Source: Deltaproteobacteria bacterium (GTDB taxonomy: Bacteria; Myxococcota_A; UBA796; SXON01). Taken from it: a DNA stretch of 64,000 nt. A program made the translations under genes and the position numbers. Shown here piece by piece: positions 42,825 through 51,824 of this stretch; position 1 is the stretch's first letter, and every line of letters begins with the position of its first letter. The stretch spans positions 1 to 64,000 of the forward strand of contig CANLGL010000013.1 in the NCBI GenBank assembly GCA_947490345.1. Direction: 5' to 3'. The notes below the pieces were generated by a model. That model had not been told where the DNA came from and did no database searches. It was given only the letters and a program-made list of their open reading frames with translations.

Positions 42825-44024
42825 TCAGCGGAGGCGCACTTCGACATCGACATCGACGACGTAGGTGCCGCCGCGCTTGGGGAACCGTGCGTCTTTTAGC
42901 CCGCGCTCGACGTGCTCCAGGAGCGCCTCATACCCGCGGAAAGCCTTGAAGGAGCTGGGCACCCCCTCGGCGTCGACGACCACCCGCGCTCCGACCAGGG
43001 AAGTGGGCAACTCGTAGGGCACCGCCACCTGCGGGTACCCGACGATGAAGAGGGGGCTCATTCCGAGGTCGGCAAAGGGGACAACCGGCGCACCGGTGGG
43101 CGGCTCGGGCGGCGGGAGGTCCGCCTTGGGCGCGCGCAGCGCCACTACCGAGATCGGGGACTTGTGGTCGGGTTCGAACGCCGCCACTCGCTGCAGAGCC
43201 GCGCTCTGCGCAAGCTCCTGATCGGCGGCGCCGGTCGACGCCGAGGCCGTGCGCCGCCCGTCGGAAGTGAACCCCGAGAAGAGCAGTTGGCCGGACGTCA
43301 TGTCAATCCATGCTTCGCCACCGAGCCGGAGATCGATGAGTGCCCCGTTGGCCGACGTATCGAGCGCGCTGGACTGGGTCACGGTCGCGCGCCCCTCGGT
43401 GGACACCAAGGCCAGCCCCAGGCGGTCGTCCAGATGAGACATCTTGAGTGTGCCCGCGCCAGCCGTACCGTCGGTGTACGGAAGCAACATCATGAAGCTG
43501 AGGTCCTTGCGCTGCCAGCCGCGGATCCAGTCCTTGGGGTCGGTGGGCAGCGACATGTCCAGCGGCGAGAAGGCCGCACGGAGATAGGCACGCATCTGCT
43601 CGGAGAGCCGGCCCTCGTCGATGTTCCCTTGCGGAAGCCCGTTGCAATCGAACTCGCGCAGGCGGCCGTCGGGACCGATGACGATGACGATCTGGACAGA
43701 CTTGGTGAATTCTTCCCAATCGGCCATGACGAGGTCCACCCGCGACTGGGCTTCGCTCACCGGCTCGCCGGCCAGGTCGAACCACGGCAGCCGGCACTCC
43801 AGCTCGGTGACCTTGCCGGCGGCCTTCACGATGCACTCCACCTCCGCGCGCAGCTTCAAATCGCGGATGCGGGTCCTGACGTTCAGCCGCGCTGAGGCCT
43901 TGATGCCAGCGCCAAAGTAGAGCTCCGACTCGATGTAGTAGCGTACGGTCTCGCCCTTGTGCCACTGATAGGTCGGAACGTCAGCGGCGGTGGCGGCGGT
44001 GATCAGGGCGAGCAGGGCATGCAT
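42825..44024 (-). CDS. Exported protein with TonB-C-like end
   Basis: 399 aa. Short uncharged signal MHALLALITAATAAD. The central part is beta-rich with few landmarks. The last 60 residues (GARVVVDAEGVPSSFKAFRG, then LEHVERGLKDARFPKRG) resemble the C-terminal domain of TonB-family energy transducers. No transmembrane anchor or ExbBD genes are present, so an energy role is doubtful; the domain may simply bind a partner or peptidoglycan. It follows the barrel-protein gene by 16 bp. Confidence 0.55.
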   Translation of the reverse strand: MHALLALITAATAADVPTYQWHKGETVRYYIESELYFGAGIKASARLNVRTRIRDLKLRAEVECIVKAAGKVTELECRLPWFDLAGEPVSEAQSRVDLVMADWEEFTKSVQIVIVIGPDGRLREFDCNGLPQGNIDEGRLSEQMRAYLRAAFSPLDMSLPTDPKDWIRGWQRKDLSFMMLLPYTDGTAGAGTLKMSHLDDRLGLALVSTEGRATVTQSSALDTSANGALIDLRLGGEAWIDMTSGQLLFSGFTSDGRRTASASTGAADQELAQSAALQRVAAFEPDHKSPISVVALRAPKADLPPPEPPTGAPVVPFADLGMSPLFIVGYPQVAVPYELPTSLVGARVVVDAEGVPSSFKAFRGYEALLEHVERGLKDARFPKRGGTYVVDVDVEVRLR

Positions 44025-44040
44025 CCGCCCACCTTAGCAC

Positions 44041-45534
44041 CTAGAGCAGGCTGCCGAAGCCGATGCGCAACGAGGCCATGGAGGTCGCGGTGCCCTCCTG
44101 AGGGAAACCCGCCATCTGTGTGCCGCGGTATCCGTCGACGGTGATGCGCAACCAGGTGCCACCCTCTTCTTGAAGGGGGATGCCGACGCTCAGCTTGACC
44201 CCCGGACCCATTGACGAGGGGGCGAACCACCCGTAGTTTCCGCCAAGCAAGAACCACACCTTCCCGGGTAGTGGCCGCGGAAGGTAGACGCCAATGCCGC
44301 CGTTGGGCCGGACGTAGGCGCTGGTCTGTTGATTATCCTCGGGGGTCGTGCCGCCATCGACCCCGAACGCCATCTGCGCGGCAGGGGAAAGCGCGAGGTC
44401 CGCAGAGCCATAAAGGGCGGCGTTGTAGATACCCAGCTCGAAGCCCAGCGAGCCGCCGAACTGATAGGTCAGTTCCTGTTGGCCAGCCCGGCCGGAGAAT
44501 CCGTTGGATTCGATTACCCCGCCGCCAAGCTCTGCGACGATCTGGAAGGTCACCGGTCGCTTCTTCACCACCACGGCACCGCCGCCGAAGGCGACCACCC
44601 GTGGCTTCCCTTTCGCGTCGATGCTGGCGAGGAAGACCCGAGGTGCGCCCCCGCCACGTCCGGCGAGCGATCGAACACCTGTCGCGACATCTGCCGGAAC
44701 GTCGGCGCTTCCATTCTGCACCGCGGTACCACCGGCGGCGAGCTCTTCGGGAGAGACCAGCGAGCGAAGCGGCACCGTGTCGCTGGCGGCCACGTCGAAC
44801 TCCATCCGCTCTGCGACCTGCCCGCCCACCATCACGTGCGCGTAGTGGTGACCGGGGGCCAGCTCGGCGTCCCGCGCGCCCTCAGCAAGCGGGGTACCGT
44901 CCAAAACGACGACCATGCCTGGGGGCAACACGTCCACGACGAGGTGCCCACGCGGTAGCAGCGCCATTTCCGCTTGCAGCGACTGCACCTTGGCGAACGC
45001 TTGCCCGTCGGGAAATTCCGCGCGAGCGTACACCCGCTTCGGGTCCAGGGCGATCGCGTCGAGCCAAGGCCGCACCACGCTCTTTCCGGCGATGGTGACC
45101 CGAAAGGCGGAGGTGTCCTGAAGACTTGAGAACAGGCCTTCCGGGTAGCTCCGGGTGATGCCCGCGCCCTCCCACAACAGCGCGGCGATCAATGCGTCAC
45201 GCTCGATGGCCCCCGAGAGCACCTCAATCGGCTCGACCGCGGCTGCCAGCGCCCGCGCCACCCCGGATTCCGACTCGAACTCTTCCCACCGCGCGCTGCC
45301 GTCCTTGAACACGGTGGCCAGCGCCCCGGTGCGGGTCTCATCCGCAGACGTGACCGGTTCAGGACTCAGCGTGATGTCGGGCCATGACCGGTGATCCGCA
45401 GGGCCGGTTTCCCGTTCTGCAAGCTTGGTCCACTCCGCCGCTGGCGGCGCGGGCAACATCCACACCACCAGCGCCGGGGCACCGGTTGGAGCGGCGGCAA
45501 GGGCCGACGCGAAGAGCAGGCTCACGCAGAACAT
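44041..45534 (-). CDS. Exported protein with PEGA-like domain and C-terminal barrel
   Basis: 497 aa. Signal MFCVSLLFASALAAA. Residues 190-260 resemble a PEGA/carbohydrate-binding domain (GHLVVDVLPPGMVVVLDGTPL, then APGHHYAHVMVGGQ). A Gly-rich linker follows. The last 180 residues alternate strands and end in an aromatic/Leu terminus (LRIGFGSLL), like an outer-membrane beta barrel. The same layout recurs in the neighbour upstream. The protein probably reaches or spans the outer membrane. Confidence 0.55.
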   Translation of the reverse strand: MFCVSLLFASALAAAPTGAPALVVWMLPAPPAAEWTKLAERETGPADHRSWPDITLSPEPVTSADETRTGALATVFKDGSARWEEFESESGVARALAAAVEPIEVLSGAIERDALIAALLWEGAGITRSYPEGLFSSLQDTSAFRVTIAGKSVVRPWLDAIALDPKRVYARAEFPDGQAFAKVQSLQAEMALLPRGHLVVDVLPPGMVVVLDGTPLAEGARDAELAPGHHYAHVMVGGQVAERMEFDVAASDTVPLRSLVSPEELAAGGTAVQNGSADVPADVATGVRSLAGRGGGAPRVFLASIDAKGKPRVVAFGGGAVVVKKRPVTFQIVAELGGGVIESNGFSGRAGQQELTYQFGGSLGFELGIYNAALYGSADLALSPAAQMAFGVDGGTTPEDNQQTSAYVRPNGGIGVYLPRPLPGKVWFLLGGNYGWFAPSSMGPGVKLSVGIPLQEEGGTWLRITVDGYRGTQMAGFPQEGTATSMASLRIGFGSLL

Positions 45535-45573
45535 CGAGCGTCCAGTATCATTGCGGTGAAGGGATGGCGCGGA

Positions 45574-47490
45574 CTAGAGCGTGGTGCCGATGCCAGCCGT
45601 GAGGGCCAAGATGGGGCTGGCAGGGGTCGTGTCCCCCCAAAGTAGGCTCTCCGGGAGGGGGATGATGGCGCCGACCCGACCGTCGACGTCGACGTAGGGA
45701 CGGATGCGGCTGTCGAGTTTGGCGCCTGGGAGAGGCATGCTCCAGCCGAAGTGCGCCGTGGTGCTCAGTGCATGCGGAAGGTTCATCAGACCGACTCGCA
45801 AGGCGATTCGCGGTCCGAGACCAAGTCCGGCATCGCGACCCAAAACCACGCCGCCGGTGAAATAGGCGGTCGCGTTGATCGACTCATAGCGGATCGCCTG
45901 CTGCCAGTCAGGTGGGTCCTCGCCTTCCCCGATCTCCTGTCCCTCGTAGGAGTAGGTGTCGCCTTCCTTGGTGGCGTCGTATTTGGCGTCAGCATCGTCA
46001 TAGACGACGCCGTCAACGTGTCCCGGGAGGATGTACCGCTCGGCGAATGACAGCTCCGAACTGATGCCCGCTTCGACGCCGACGCCGAGCATGAGCCGGT
46101 TGTAGTGGGCGCGCAGCTCGAAGGTCAGCGGTATGTAGGCCGGGATGGCTTCGATATCAATGAGGTTCTCGGGGGTGAACGCCAGCTCGCCCGCGGCGGC
46201 CTGGGCGGCGGCGTCGCCCTCTGTGGGCGGGGTGAACGCCGGCGCGGCAAAGCCCGACCACGCAATCCCACCCGACATCTGGAGGGCAAAGTGCACGGGG
46301 AAGGAGTCGTCCCCGCCTTGCACCTTGGACAGGCTGGCCGTGGGCCGATCGTAGCGCCACATCGCGGTTTTGTTGGGATTGCCCTCTTTGGGAACCGCGA
46401 TGTAGATCTCCGCCTTCTCGTGGATCCGGGCGTAAATTGCGAGGTAGTTGAGAATGATCCCTTCGAGCTGGGGGGTGCACTCGTTGAGGTGGAGGAAGAG
46501 CTGTTCGATGAGGTCGAGGCCCATCCGCTTCCGGGCCACGTCGCGAACGAAGTAGCGTTTGCCTTCGAGCTTGGTGACCTCGAGGCGCTCGCTCAGACCG
46601 TGGCCGCTGTCGGCCCGCTTCAGGTAGATGTCGGTGCGACCGAGGAAGATGTCCAGCTCGCCCTGCTCGTCGGGCGTGACCGCGAGCCCGTTGAGGTAGA
46701 TCTCATATTTGGTTGCGAAGTCCTCGGCGTCGAAGTCGGCGCCGTCGAGCTCGAAGTTGATCTTCAGCGTCGGGAACGCGCCCTGCTGCATCATCGTGAG
46801 GTACTGCGAGATGCTGGCATTGAGGTCCTGATCGGTCAGCTTCGACATCAGGCTCGGGTCCTGGACCGCGAGCATGGCGGCCAGGTAGAAGTAGTAGTTG
46901 ACCGCCTGGAAGCCGATCTGTTCGTAAAAGGGCGGAATGACCTCGTTCTGGTTTTCCGCGGCTCGGCCGATTTGGGCGTACAGCAGGAAGAGCGGCTCTC
47001 GCAGCTCGACCCGGTCCACGAACCACAAGAGCTCGACCATATCGGACAATTCGCGTGCCTTGAGCCCCCAGTCGGAGGGCTGCCAGGCGTTGTACGGGAC
47101 GCGGGAGACTTCGTCGATTGCGGCCATCACCCGGCCGATGTTCTGCGACGGCACCACCGCAGGCTGCATCGCGGCCACGACCGTTTCGTCCTTGACCTTC
47201 CGTCCCTCCTGGTACAGGTCGCCGTCCGGGAAAAATTGGGCGTCTGGCCTCTGGATGCGCGACTTGATGATGCGCTGCACGTTGGCATCGCTGTAGTCGG
47301 TCTCGGTGCCCTGCCACTTCAAGACGATGACGCGCGCGAGCCGCTCCTTCCGCTTGGCTTCGGCCGCCTTCTCGGCCGCACTCGGCTCCTCGCCCTTGAG
47401 CTCAGGTACTTCCACCTCCGGAAGCTTCGCCGCCCGAGCACTGCCAGAAAAGAACGACATCACGATCCACAGGCCGAAAAACCACCGCAT
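45574..47490 (-). CDS. Exported protein with C-terminal barrel, unknown family
   Basis: 638 aa. It has an N-terminal signal MRWFFGLWIVMSFFSGSARAA. A charged helical stretch (EPSAAEKAAEAKRKERLAR) is followed by a mostly helical domain to about 350. The last 250 residues have alternating strands and end GIGTTL, suggesting an outer-membrane barrel. It precedes the similar 497-aa protein by 39 bp, so the pair likely works together. Downstream of TamA/TamB on the same strand, which could help insert it. I do not recognise the family. Confidence 0.5.
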   Translation of the reverse strand: MRWFFGLWIVMSFFSGSARAAKLPEVEVPELKGEEPSAAEKAAEAKRKERLARVIVLKWQGTETDYSDANVQRIIKSRIQRPDAQFFPDGDLYQEGRKVKDETVVAAMQPAVVPSQNIGRVMAAIDEVSRVPYNAWQPSDWGLKARELSDMVELLWFVDRVELREPLFLLYAQIGRAAENQNEVIPPFYEQIGFQAVNYYFYLAAMLAVQDPSLMSKLTDQDLNASISQYLTMMQQGAFPTLKINFELDGADFDAEDFATKYEIYLNGLAVTPDEQGELDIFLGRTDIYLKRADSGHGLSERLEVTKLEGKRYFVRDVARKRMGLDLIEQLFLHLNECTPQLEGIILNYLAIYARIHEKAEIYIAVPKEGNPNKTAMWRYDRPTASLSKVQGGDDSFPVHFALQMSGGIAWSGFAAPAFTPPTEGDAAAQAAAGELAFTPENLIDIEAIPAYIPLTFELRAHYNRLMLGVGVEAGISSELSFAERYILPGHVDGVVYDDADAKYDATKEGDTYSYEGQEIGEGEDPPDWQQAIRYESINATAYFTGGVVLGRDAGLGLGPRIALRVGLMNLPHALSTTAHFGWSMPLPGAKLDSRIRPYVDVDGRVGAIIPLPESLLWGDTTPASPILALTAGIGTTL

Positions 47491-47561
47491 GAGGGCCGCT
47501 CCCGCGCGCCGGGGAGTCTAGCATGTCCGCCTACTCTAGTGGCGGGGCGCGATGGGGGTCG

Positions 47562-50500
47562 TCAAAATCGCCACTTACGACGAGCGGCAACGGCGCTGAC
47601 ACCGCGGTCCCCGCTGTCGAACGTCAGGTACCAGCGATACGGAAGCGCCACCTCGACGCGCACCGAAAAGGCGTTCTCGTCGGCCTCGGCCGCACCGTCG
47701 AATTCCGTGGTCAAGAACACATTGCGACCCAACGCGATGCCGATGCGCCCCGCACCGGACTCGTCGATCTCCAGCTTTTCGAGGTGGATCGCCTCACCAG
47801 ATCCCGAGCCGTAATCCTGGACTTCTTTCTGGAGCATCTGGGTGACGAGCGCCAGGGTCTGGCCGAGGGCATCCTGGCCCGCATCGTCGGCCGCATTCGG
47901 ACAGGAGCCGAGGATCAGGGTCTGGATGACCGATTCGTCGCCAGTGAGCCCCTCGCCCTCCGTGGAGAACTCGATCTGCGGGGACCCGGGGACCCCGCCA
48001 ATCGACGCGACAATGTCGCCGCACTCGGTCGTGTGGTGCACGGCGCGCAGGTTCAGGATCGGCTGGCGGATATCGGTCCCGGTGAACGCCACGCTCCCGT
48101 TCTTCAGGTCGAACGGTCGTCCGAGCAGTGTCGCCTCGCCGCGCTCCGTGGTCAACTCTCCGAGAAGTCTGATTCGTCCTGCCTTTTGACTGATGCTGAG
48201 CACGCCGTCCATGTCAGCCTCCACCACCACCGTGCTCAACGAACGGGCCAGATCGCCGTACGCCCCCTGAAGGGGCAGGGCGGCGCGCAGCCGCATGTGG
48301 CGAGCCAGGTCCAACTCCAGCTTGGGACGGATGGTGAACGAGGCCGGCGCGACTTCGCCTTGGGCCGCCGCTTCGGCCTGGGCGCCGGGGCGGACCAGTT
48401 CGATGTCCGGGTGAAGGCTGGTGGTGGACTTGTCGGAGAAGAAGCGCTCGGCCAGGCGCACGTACCCTGCGTCCACCCTGAGCTTTCCCTCTACGTCGAT
48501 CACCCGAGCCTTGCCGCGCACGTCGAGCTCTCCGGTGGCCTGGACGCGTCGGTCCGCGGTCGCGATCAGCCAGGCCCGATCGAGCTTGACCGTCGCCGCA
48601 AGCTCGGTGGGGAGCCACTCCTTGAGCTTGAGAACCCCCGAAGCGTCGAACCCACCGGCGCCAGTGTCGAGTCGGAGCGCTCCCGCCCTGGTCTTGGCGC
48701 GCGCGTAGTCGATGACCAGTTGCTCACCCTGAAAACGGCCGCTCACCGCGACGTCTTCCAGCCGGACCCCGAGCTGCGTCAGCGTGGTCACCCCGCGCGT
48801 CAGGCTGACGCCCAGATCCAGCCGCGGGTCGACCATCGTCCCCGACACATGTCCACCGAGCGCAAAGCACCCGCCGCTCTCCGCCATGCCGGGGACGAAG
48901 GCCTCCACCGCCGCCAGAGGGATTCCCGGCCCGGAAATTTCCAGAGACAGCCCGCGCTCCGCGAGGTCGAGCTTGTCGTCGAGGGGCACGACCCCCTTGA
49001 TATCGAGCCCGCCCGCGGCGTCTCCGGGCGCGCCGGCGCAGGTCGGCGGCGGCGATTTCGGCGCCTCGGCGAAAAGCCCCGCGCGCCCGAGCTCGCGTGC
49101 CGCAGCCGCAAAGCCCACTCGCGCGTGGACGAAGTAGCCGATGCCCAGCGGCTTGATCTCGAGGGTCGCCGGGGTCACCCGCAGCGTCCCGAGGCGCGCA
49201 CCAATCAGGTTGACCCCGCCCTGTACCCTTGGCGCGAGGGGGTTTCCGTCCAGCGCGAACGCGCCGGCGAGCGCCCCGTCCACGTCGGCTTTCAGGTCCA
49301 CGAAGTGCCGTACCGTGGCGATCGGAAGCTGCTTGAGCACCACCGCACCGCCGAATTCGGAGATCACCGATTTCACGTCCGGTCGCGGCCCGCTTCGCCC
49401 CAGCCACGCCACCACCGCCGCGGTGTCCACGCGTGAGGCGAGCGTGGTCTCCATGCGCGCCACGAAGCCCTGGTTCACGACCAGCCTCGCCGTCGCGACG
49501 CCCCCGCTCACGGCGCCGTCCAGCCATGCCCGGACCGTAGGACCGTCGGCACCCAACGGAAGGTCCGCTGAGGCCGTCAACTTCAGGATTGGATCCGCCA
49601 ACGAACCCGAGAGTGCCAACTCCGCGCTGAGCCGGGCTTCCGGCAGGTCCCGGCCGTGCAGCAGCGGGATCAACTCGGCGGTGTCGACCGGCAACACCGT
49701 GAGCTGAACCTGCACCGGCCCGGCGTCCGCGAGCCGTGCGCCGTCGACACCGATCAGCAGGGGCAGCGCGCCAGCGAACACCAGCCGGGTCACGTCGGCA
49801 GAGCCGACGTCGCCTTCGAAGCGGAGGCGCGACCCGTCCCCCTCCAGCACGAGGGTCGCCGAGACGCCCGCGACCGCGTCCGGAATGGTGAGGCCCCCGA
49901 CCTCGACGAGCCCGTCCACGGCTGGGTCGCGGAGGTTGCCGACCAGTCCCAGGCGCCCGGTCACCATCCCGCTCCAACCCCGGAACTGCGCGCCGAAGAG
50001 CGGCTCGAGATCGGCGAGGTCGAAATGCTCGGCGCTGAGCACGACGGTGTCGCGCCCCTCGGTCGCCAGCCCGCCAGAGGCAGCAAGCCTCGTTGCGCCC
50101 ATGGACAGGTCGAGCCTGGCGTCAGCGACGCCGCCCGCGACGAAGCGCACGCGCTGCTCGCCGTTGTTGGTCATGACACGATCGGGCGCCAACTCCAGCC
50201 GCGCGGTTTGGAGCCGCAGCTCGCGGGTGGAGAGCTCAAAGCGGCCGTCCACGGCCGCGACCTCGCGATCGGGCTCCGCCAGCCGGATCGCGAACCCCAC
50301 TTCCGGTCCCAGGTCGGCGTGCACCGTGCCGGTGGCCGCGGAGCGACCGGCAAGCGCCACACCGGCGACCTGGAGGTCGACCGTCCCGGTCGCGACGTGC
50401 CCGTCCCAACCGATGACGACGGGGCCCGTGGCGGTGGCAATCGACGCTCCGGATGCGCCGAGAGCTGCCACCACGGCGTCGCCACGCACCTCAGCGGTGA

Positions 50501-51824
50501 CGACGTCCCCCCACCCCACGTTTACGGCCCCGGTGAAGTCGGCGGTGCCCGCAACGCCGAATCGCGCGAGCTGCACGGTGCTGCGCTCTACCTCCACCGT
50601 TGCGGCCCGTGCGGCGAGGTCGGCGTCGCCGCTGAGGCGACCCGTCGCCCAGCCCAGGTCGGCCGCCACCCGATCCAGCGCGATGTGGCCGCCCTCGACC
50701 CGGACAGGTCCCTTCGCGGCGAGGCGCTCCCCGGCCGTCCGCACCACCACGTCGACGTCTGCGGCTGCTTGGAGGTCGTCCGGCCAATTCCACCCCACCC
50801 CGCTTGCCTCGATCCGTCCCGAGACTCCCAGAGGCTGGAGGCCGCCCACAACGGCGGCCACGTCGACGCCCACGGTCTCGATGGTGGCGCGCCACGCCCG
50901 ATCGGCGGGCACCACCGCGCCCGTCATCGCCGCGACGCCGCCTGCCGTCGTCAGCATGAGCGTGACCTCTGGGGCCCCAAGGGTCCCGCGCACCTGGCCG
51001 CTGGTGTCGAGCGGCGCGCTGATCGGCAGCGACGACAGCGCTGGAAGGATAGGAACGAGGCCGAGTCTGTCGAAGTGAAGCTCCGAGAGGTCGATGGCGA
51101 GCCGCTCGCCGTCGAGGGCGCCCCCCACCGCGAGCCGGTTCTGGTTCTCCGTCCCGAGGGTGGCGGTGGTAGGGCCGAGGATCGACCGGGCCGACGACCA
51201 CGTGCCGGATGACGTCACGTGGAGGGGGCCGGCGGTGGTTCGGGCGGCAAACACGAGGTTTGACCACGAGACCTGGGCGCCGCGTACCGTGAGCGCGAGG
51301 TCAAGTGCGACACCGTCGAGCACAACCCCGGGTAGGGTCACGGAGCCCTCCACGTGGGCGGCGTCCACCAGGACGTCGATCGGCAGACCTCGCCACGGTC
51401 CCGTGGGCGCGGCGGGATCGGACGGCCACATCGTCCCGAAAATTCCGGGATCGGGAAGGTCGACAACCAGCCCGGCTATATCCAGTCGCGATACGGGAAG
51501 TAGTCGCGCGATCAACGACTGGCTGTCGAGCGCGGCGACCACCCGCTCGGCCTGAACGAGGGTGGTGCCGTCGGGCGCCCGGATCCGAACCTCGGCCAGC
51601 TCGACGCGGTGAAGGAGATCGGTACGCAGCTGGCCGACCTCGATCGCTCCCTCCTGAGGTTGGATGCGGGGCAGCACCTCGGCCAGGAGCCAGTCGTTGC
51701 CGGCCGTGGAGCGCAACCACACGAATCCGACACCAGCGACGACGGCTGCGACTCCCAGCACCCCGGGCAGGAACCACATTGCCACGCGCGCCAGCCGCCG
51801 CAACCCCCGGCGTGGCGCGGTCAA
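47562..51824 (-). CDS. tamB: Translocation and assembly module subunit TamB
   Basis: About 1420 aa. The TTG at 51824 overlaps the TamA stop (TTGA) and gives a charged start LTAPRRGLRRLARVAMWFLP before one membrane anchor; ATG 51779 is an alternative. A long beta-helical AsmA/TamB body follows (DVDVVVRT, DVDLQVAG type strands). The C-terminal DUF490 end is clear: RQPILNLRAVHHTTECG, DESVIQTLILGSC, then GIALGRNVFLTTEFD and the terminal RRKWRF. TamB bridges the periplasm and helps barrels and phospholipids reach the outer membrane. It pairs with the Omp85 gene upstream. Confidence 0.88.
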   Translation of the reverse strand: MTAPRRGLRRLARVAMWFLPGVLGVAAVVAGVGFVWLRSTAGNDWLLAEVLPRIQPQEGAIEVGQLRTDLLHRVELAEVRIRAPDGTTLVQAERVVAALDSQSLIARLLPVSRLDIAGLVVDLPDPGIFGTMWPSDPAAPTGPWRGLPIDVLVDAAHVEGSVTLPGVVLDGVALDLALTVRGAQVSWSNLVFAARTTAGPLHVTSSGTWSSARSILGPTTATLGTENQNRLAVGGALDGERLAIDLSELHFDRLGLVPILPALSSLPISAPLDTSGQVRGTLGAPEVTLMLTTAGGVAAMTGAVVPADRAWRATIETVGVDVAAVVGGLQPLGVSGRIEASGVGWNWPDDLQAAADVDVVVRTAGERLAAKGPVRVEGGHIALDRVAADLGWATGRLSGDADLAARAATVEVERSTVQLARFGVAGTADFTGAVNVGWGDVVTAEVRGDAVVAALGASGASIATATGPVVIGWDGHVATGTVDLQVAGVALAGRSAATGTVHADLGPEVGFAIRLAEPDREVAAVDGRFELSTRELRLQTARLELAPDRVMTNNGEQRVRFVAGGVADARLDLSMGATRLAASGGLATEGRDTVVLSAEHFDLADLEPLFGAQFRGWSGMVTGRLGLVGNLRDPAVDGLVEVGGLTIPDAVAGVSATLVLEGDGSRLRFEGDVGSADVTRLVFAGALPLLIGVDGARLADAGPVQVQLTVLPVDTAELIPLLHGRDLPEARLSAELALSGSLADPILKLTASADLPLGADGPTVRAWLDGAVSGGVATARLVVNQGFVARMETTLASRVDTAAVVAWLGRSGPRPDVKSVISEFGGAVVLKQLPIATVRHFVDLKADVDGALAGAFALDGNPLAPRVQGGVNLIGARLGTLRVTPATLEIKPLGIGYFVHARVGFAAAARELGRAGLFAEAPKSPPPTCAGAPGDAAGGLDIKGVVPLDDKLDLAERGLSLEISGPGIPLAAVEAFVPGMAESGGCFALGGHVSGTMVDPRLDLGVSLTRGVTTLTQLGVRLEDVAVSGRFQGEQLVIDYARAKTRAGALRLDTGAGGFDASGVLKLKEWLPTELAATVKLDRAWLIATADRRVQATGELDVRGKARVIDVEGKLRVDAGYVRLAERFFSDKSTTSLHPDIELVRPGAQAEAAAQGEVAPASFTIRPKLELDLARHMRLRAALPLQGAYGDLARSLSTVVVEADMDGVLSISQKAGRIRLLGELTTERGEATLLGRPFDLKNGSVAFTGTDIRQPILNLRAVHHTTECGDIVASIGGVPGSPQIEFSTEGEGLTGDESVIQTLILGSCPNAADDAGQDALGQTLALVTQMLQKEVQDYGSGSGEAIHLEKLEIDESGAGRIGIALGRNVFLTTEFDGAAEADENAFSVRVEVALPYRWYLTFDSGDRGVSAVAARRKWRF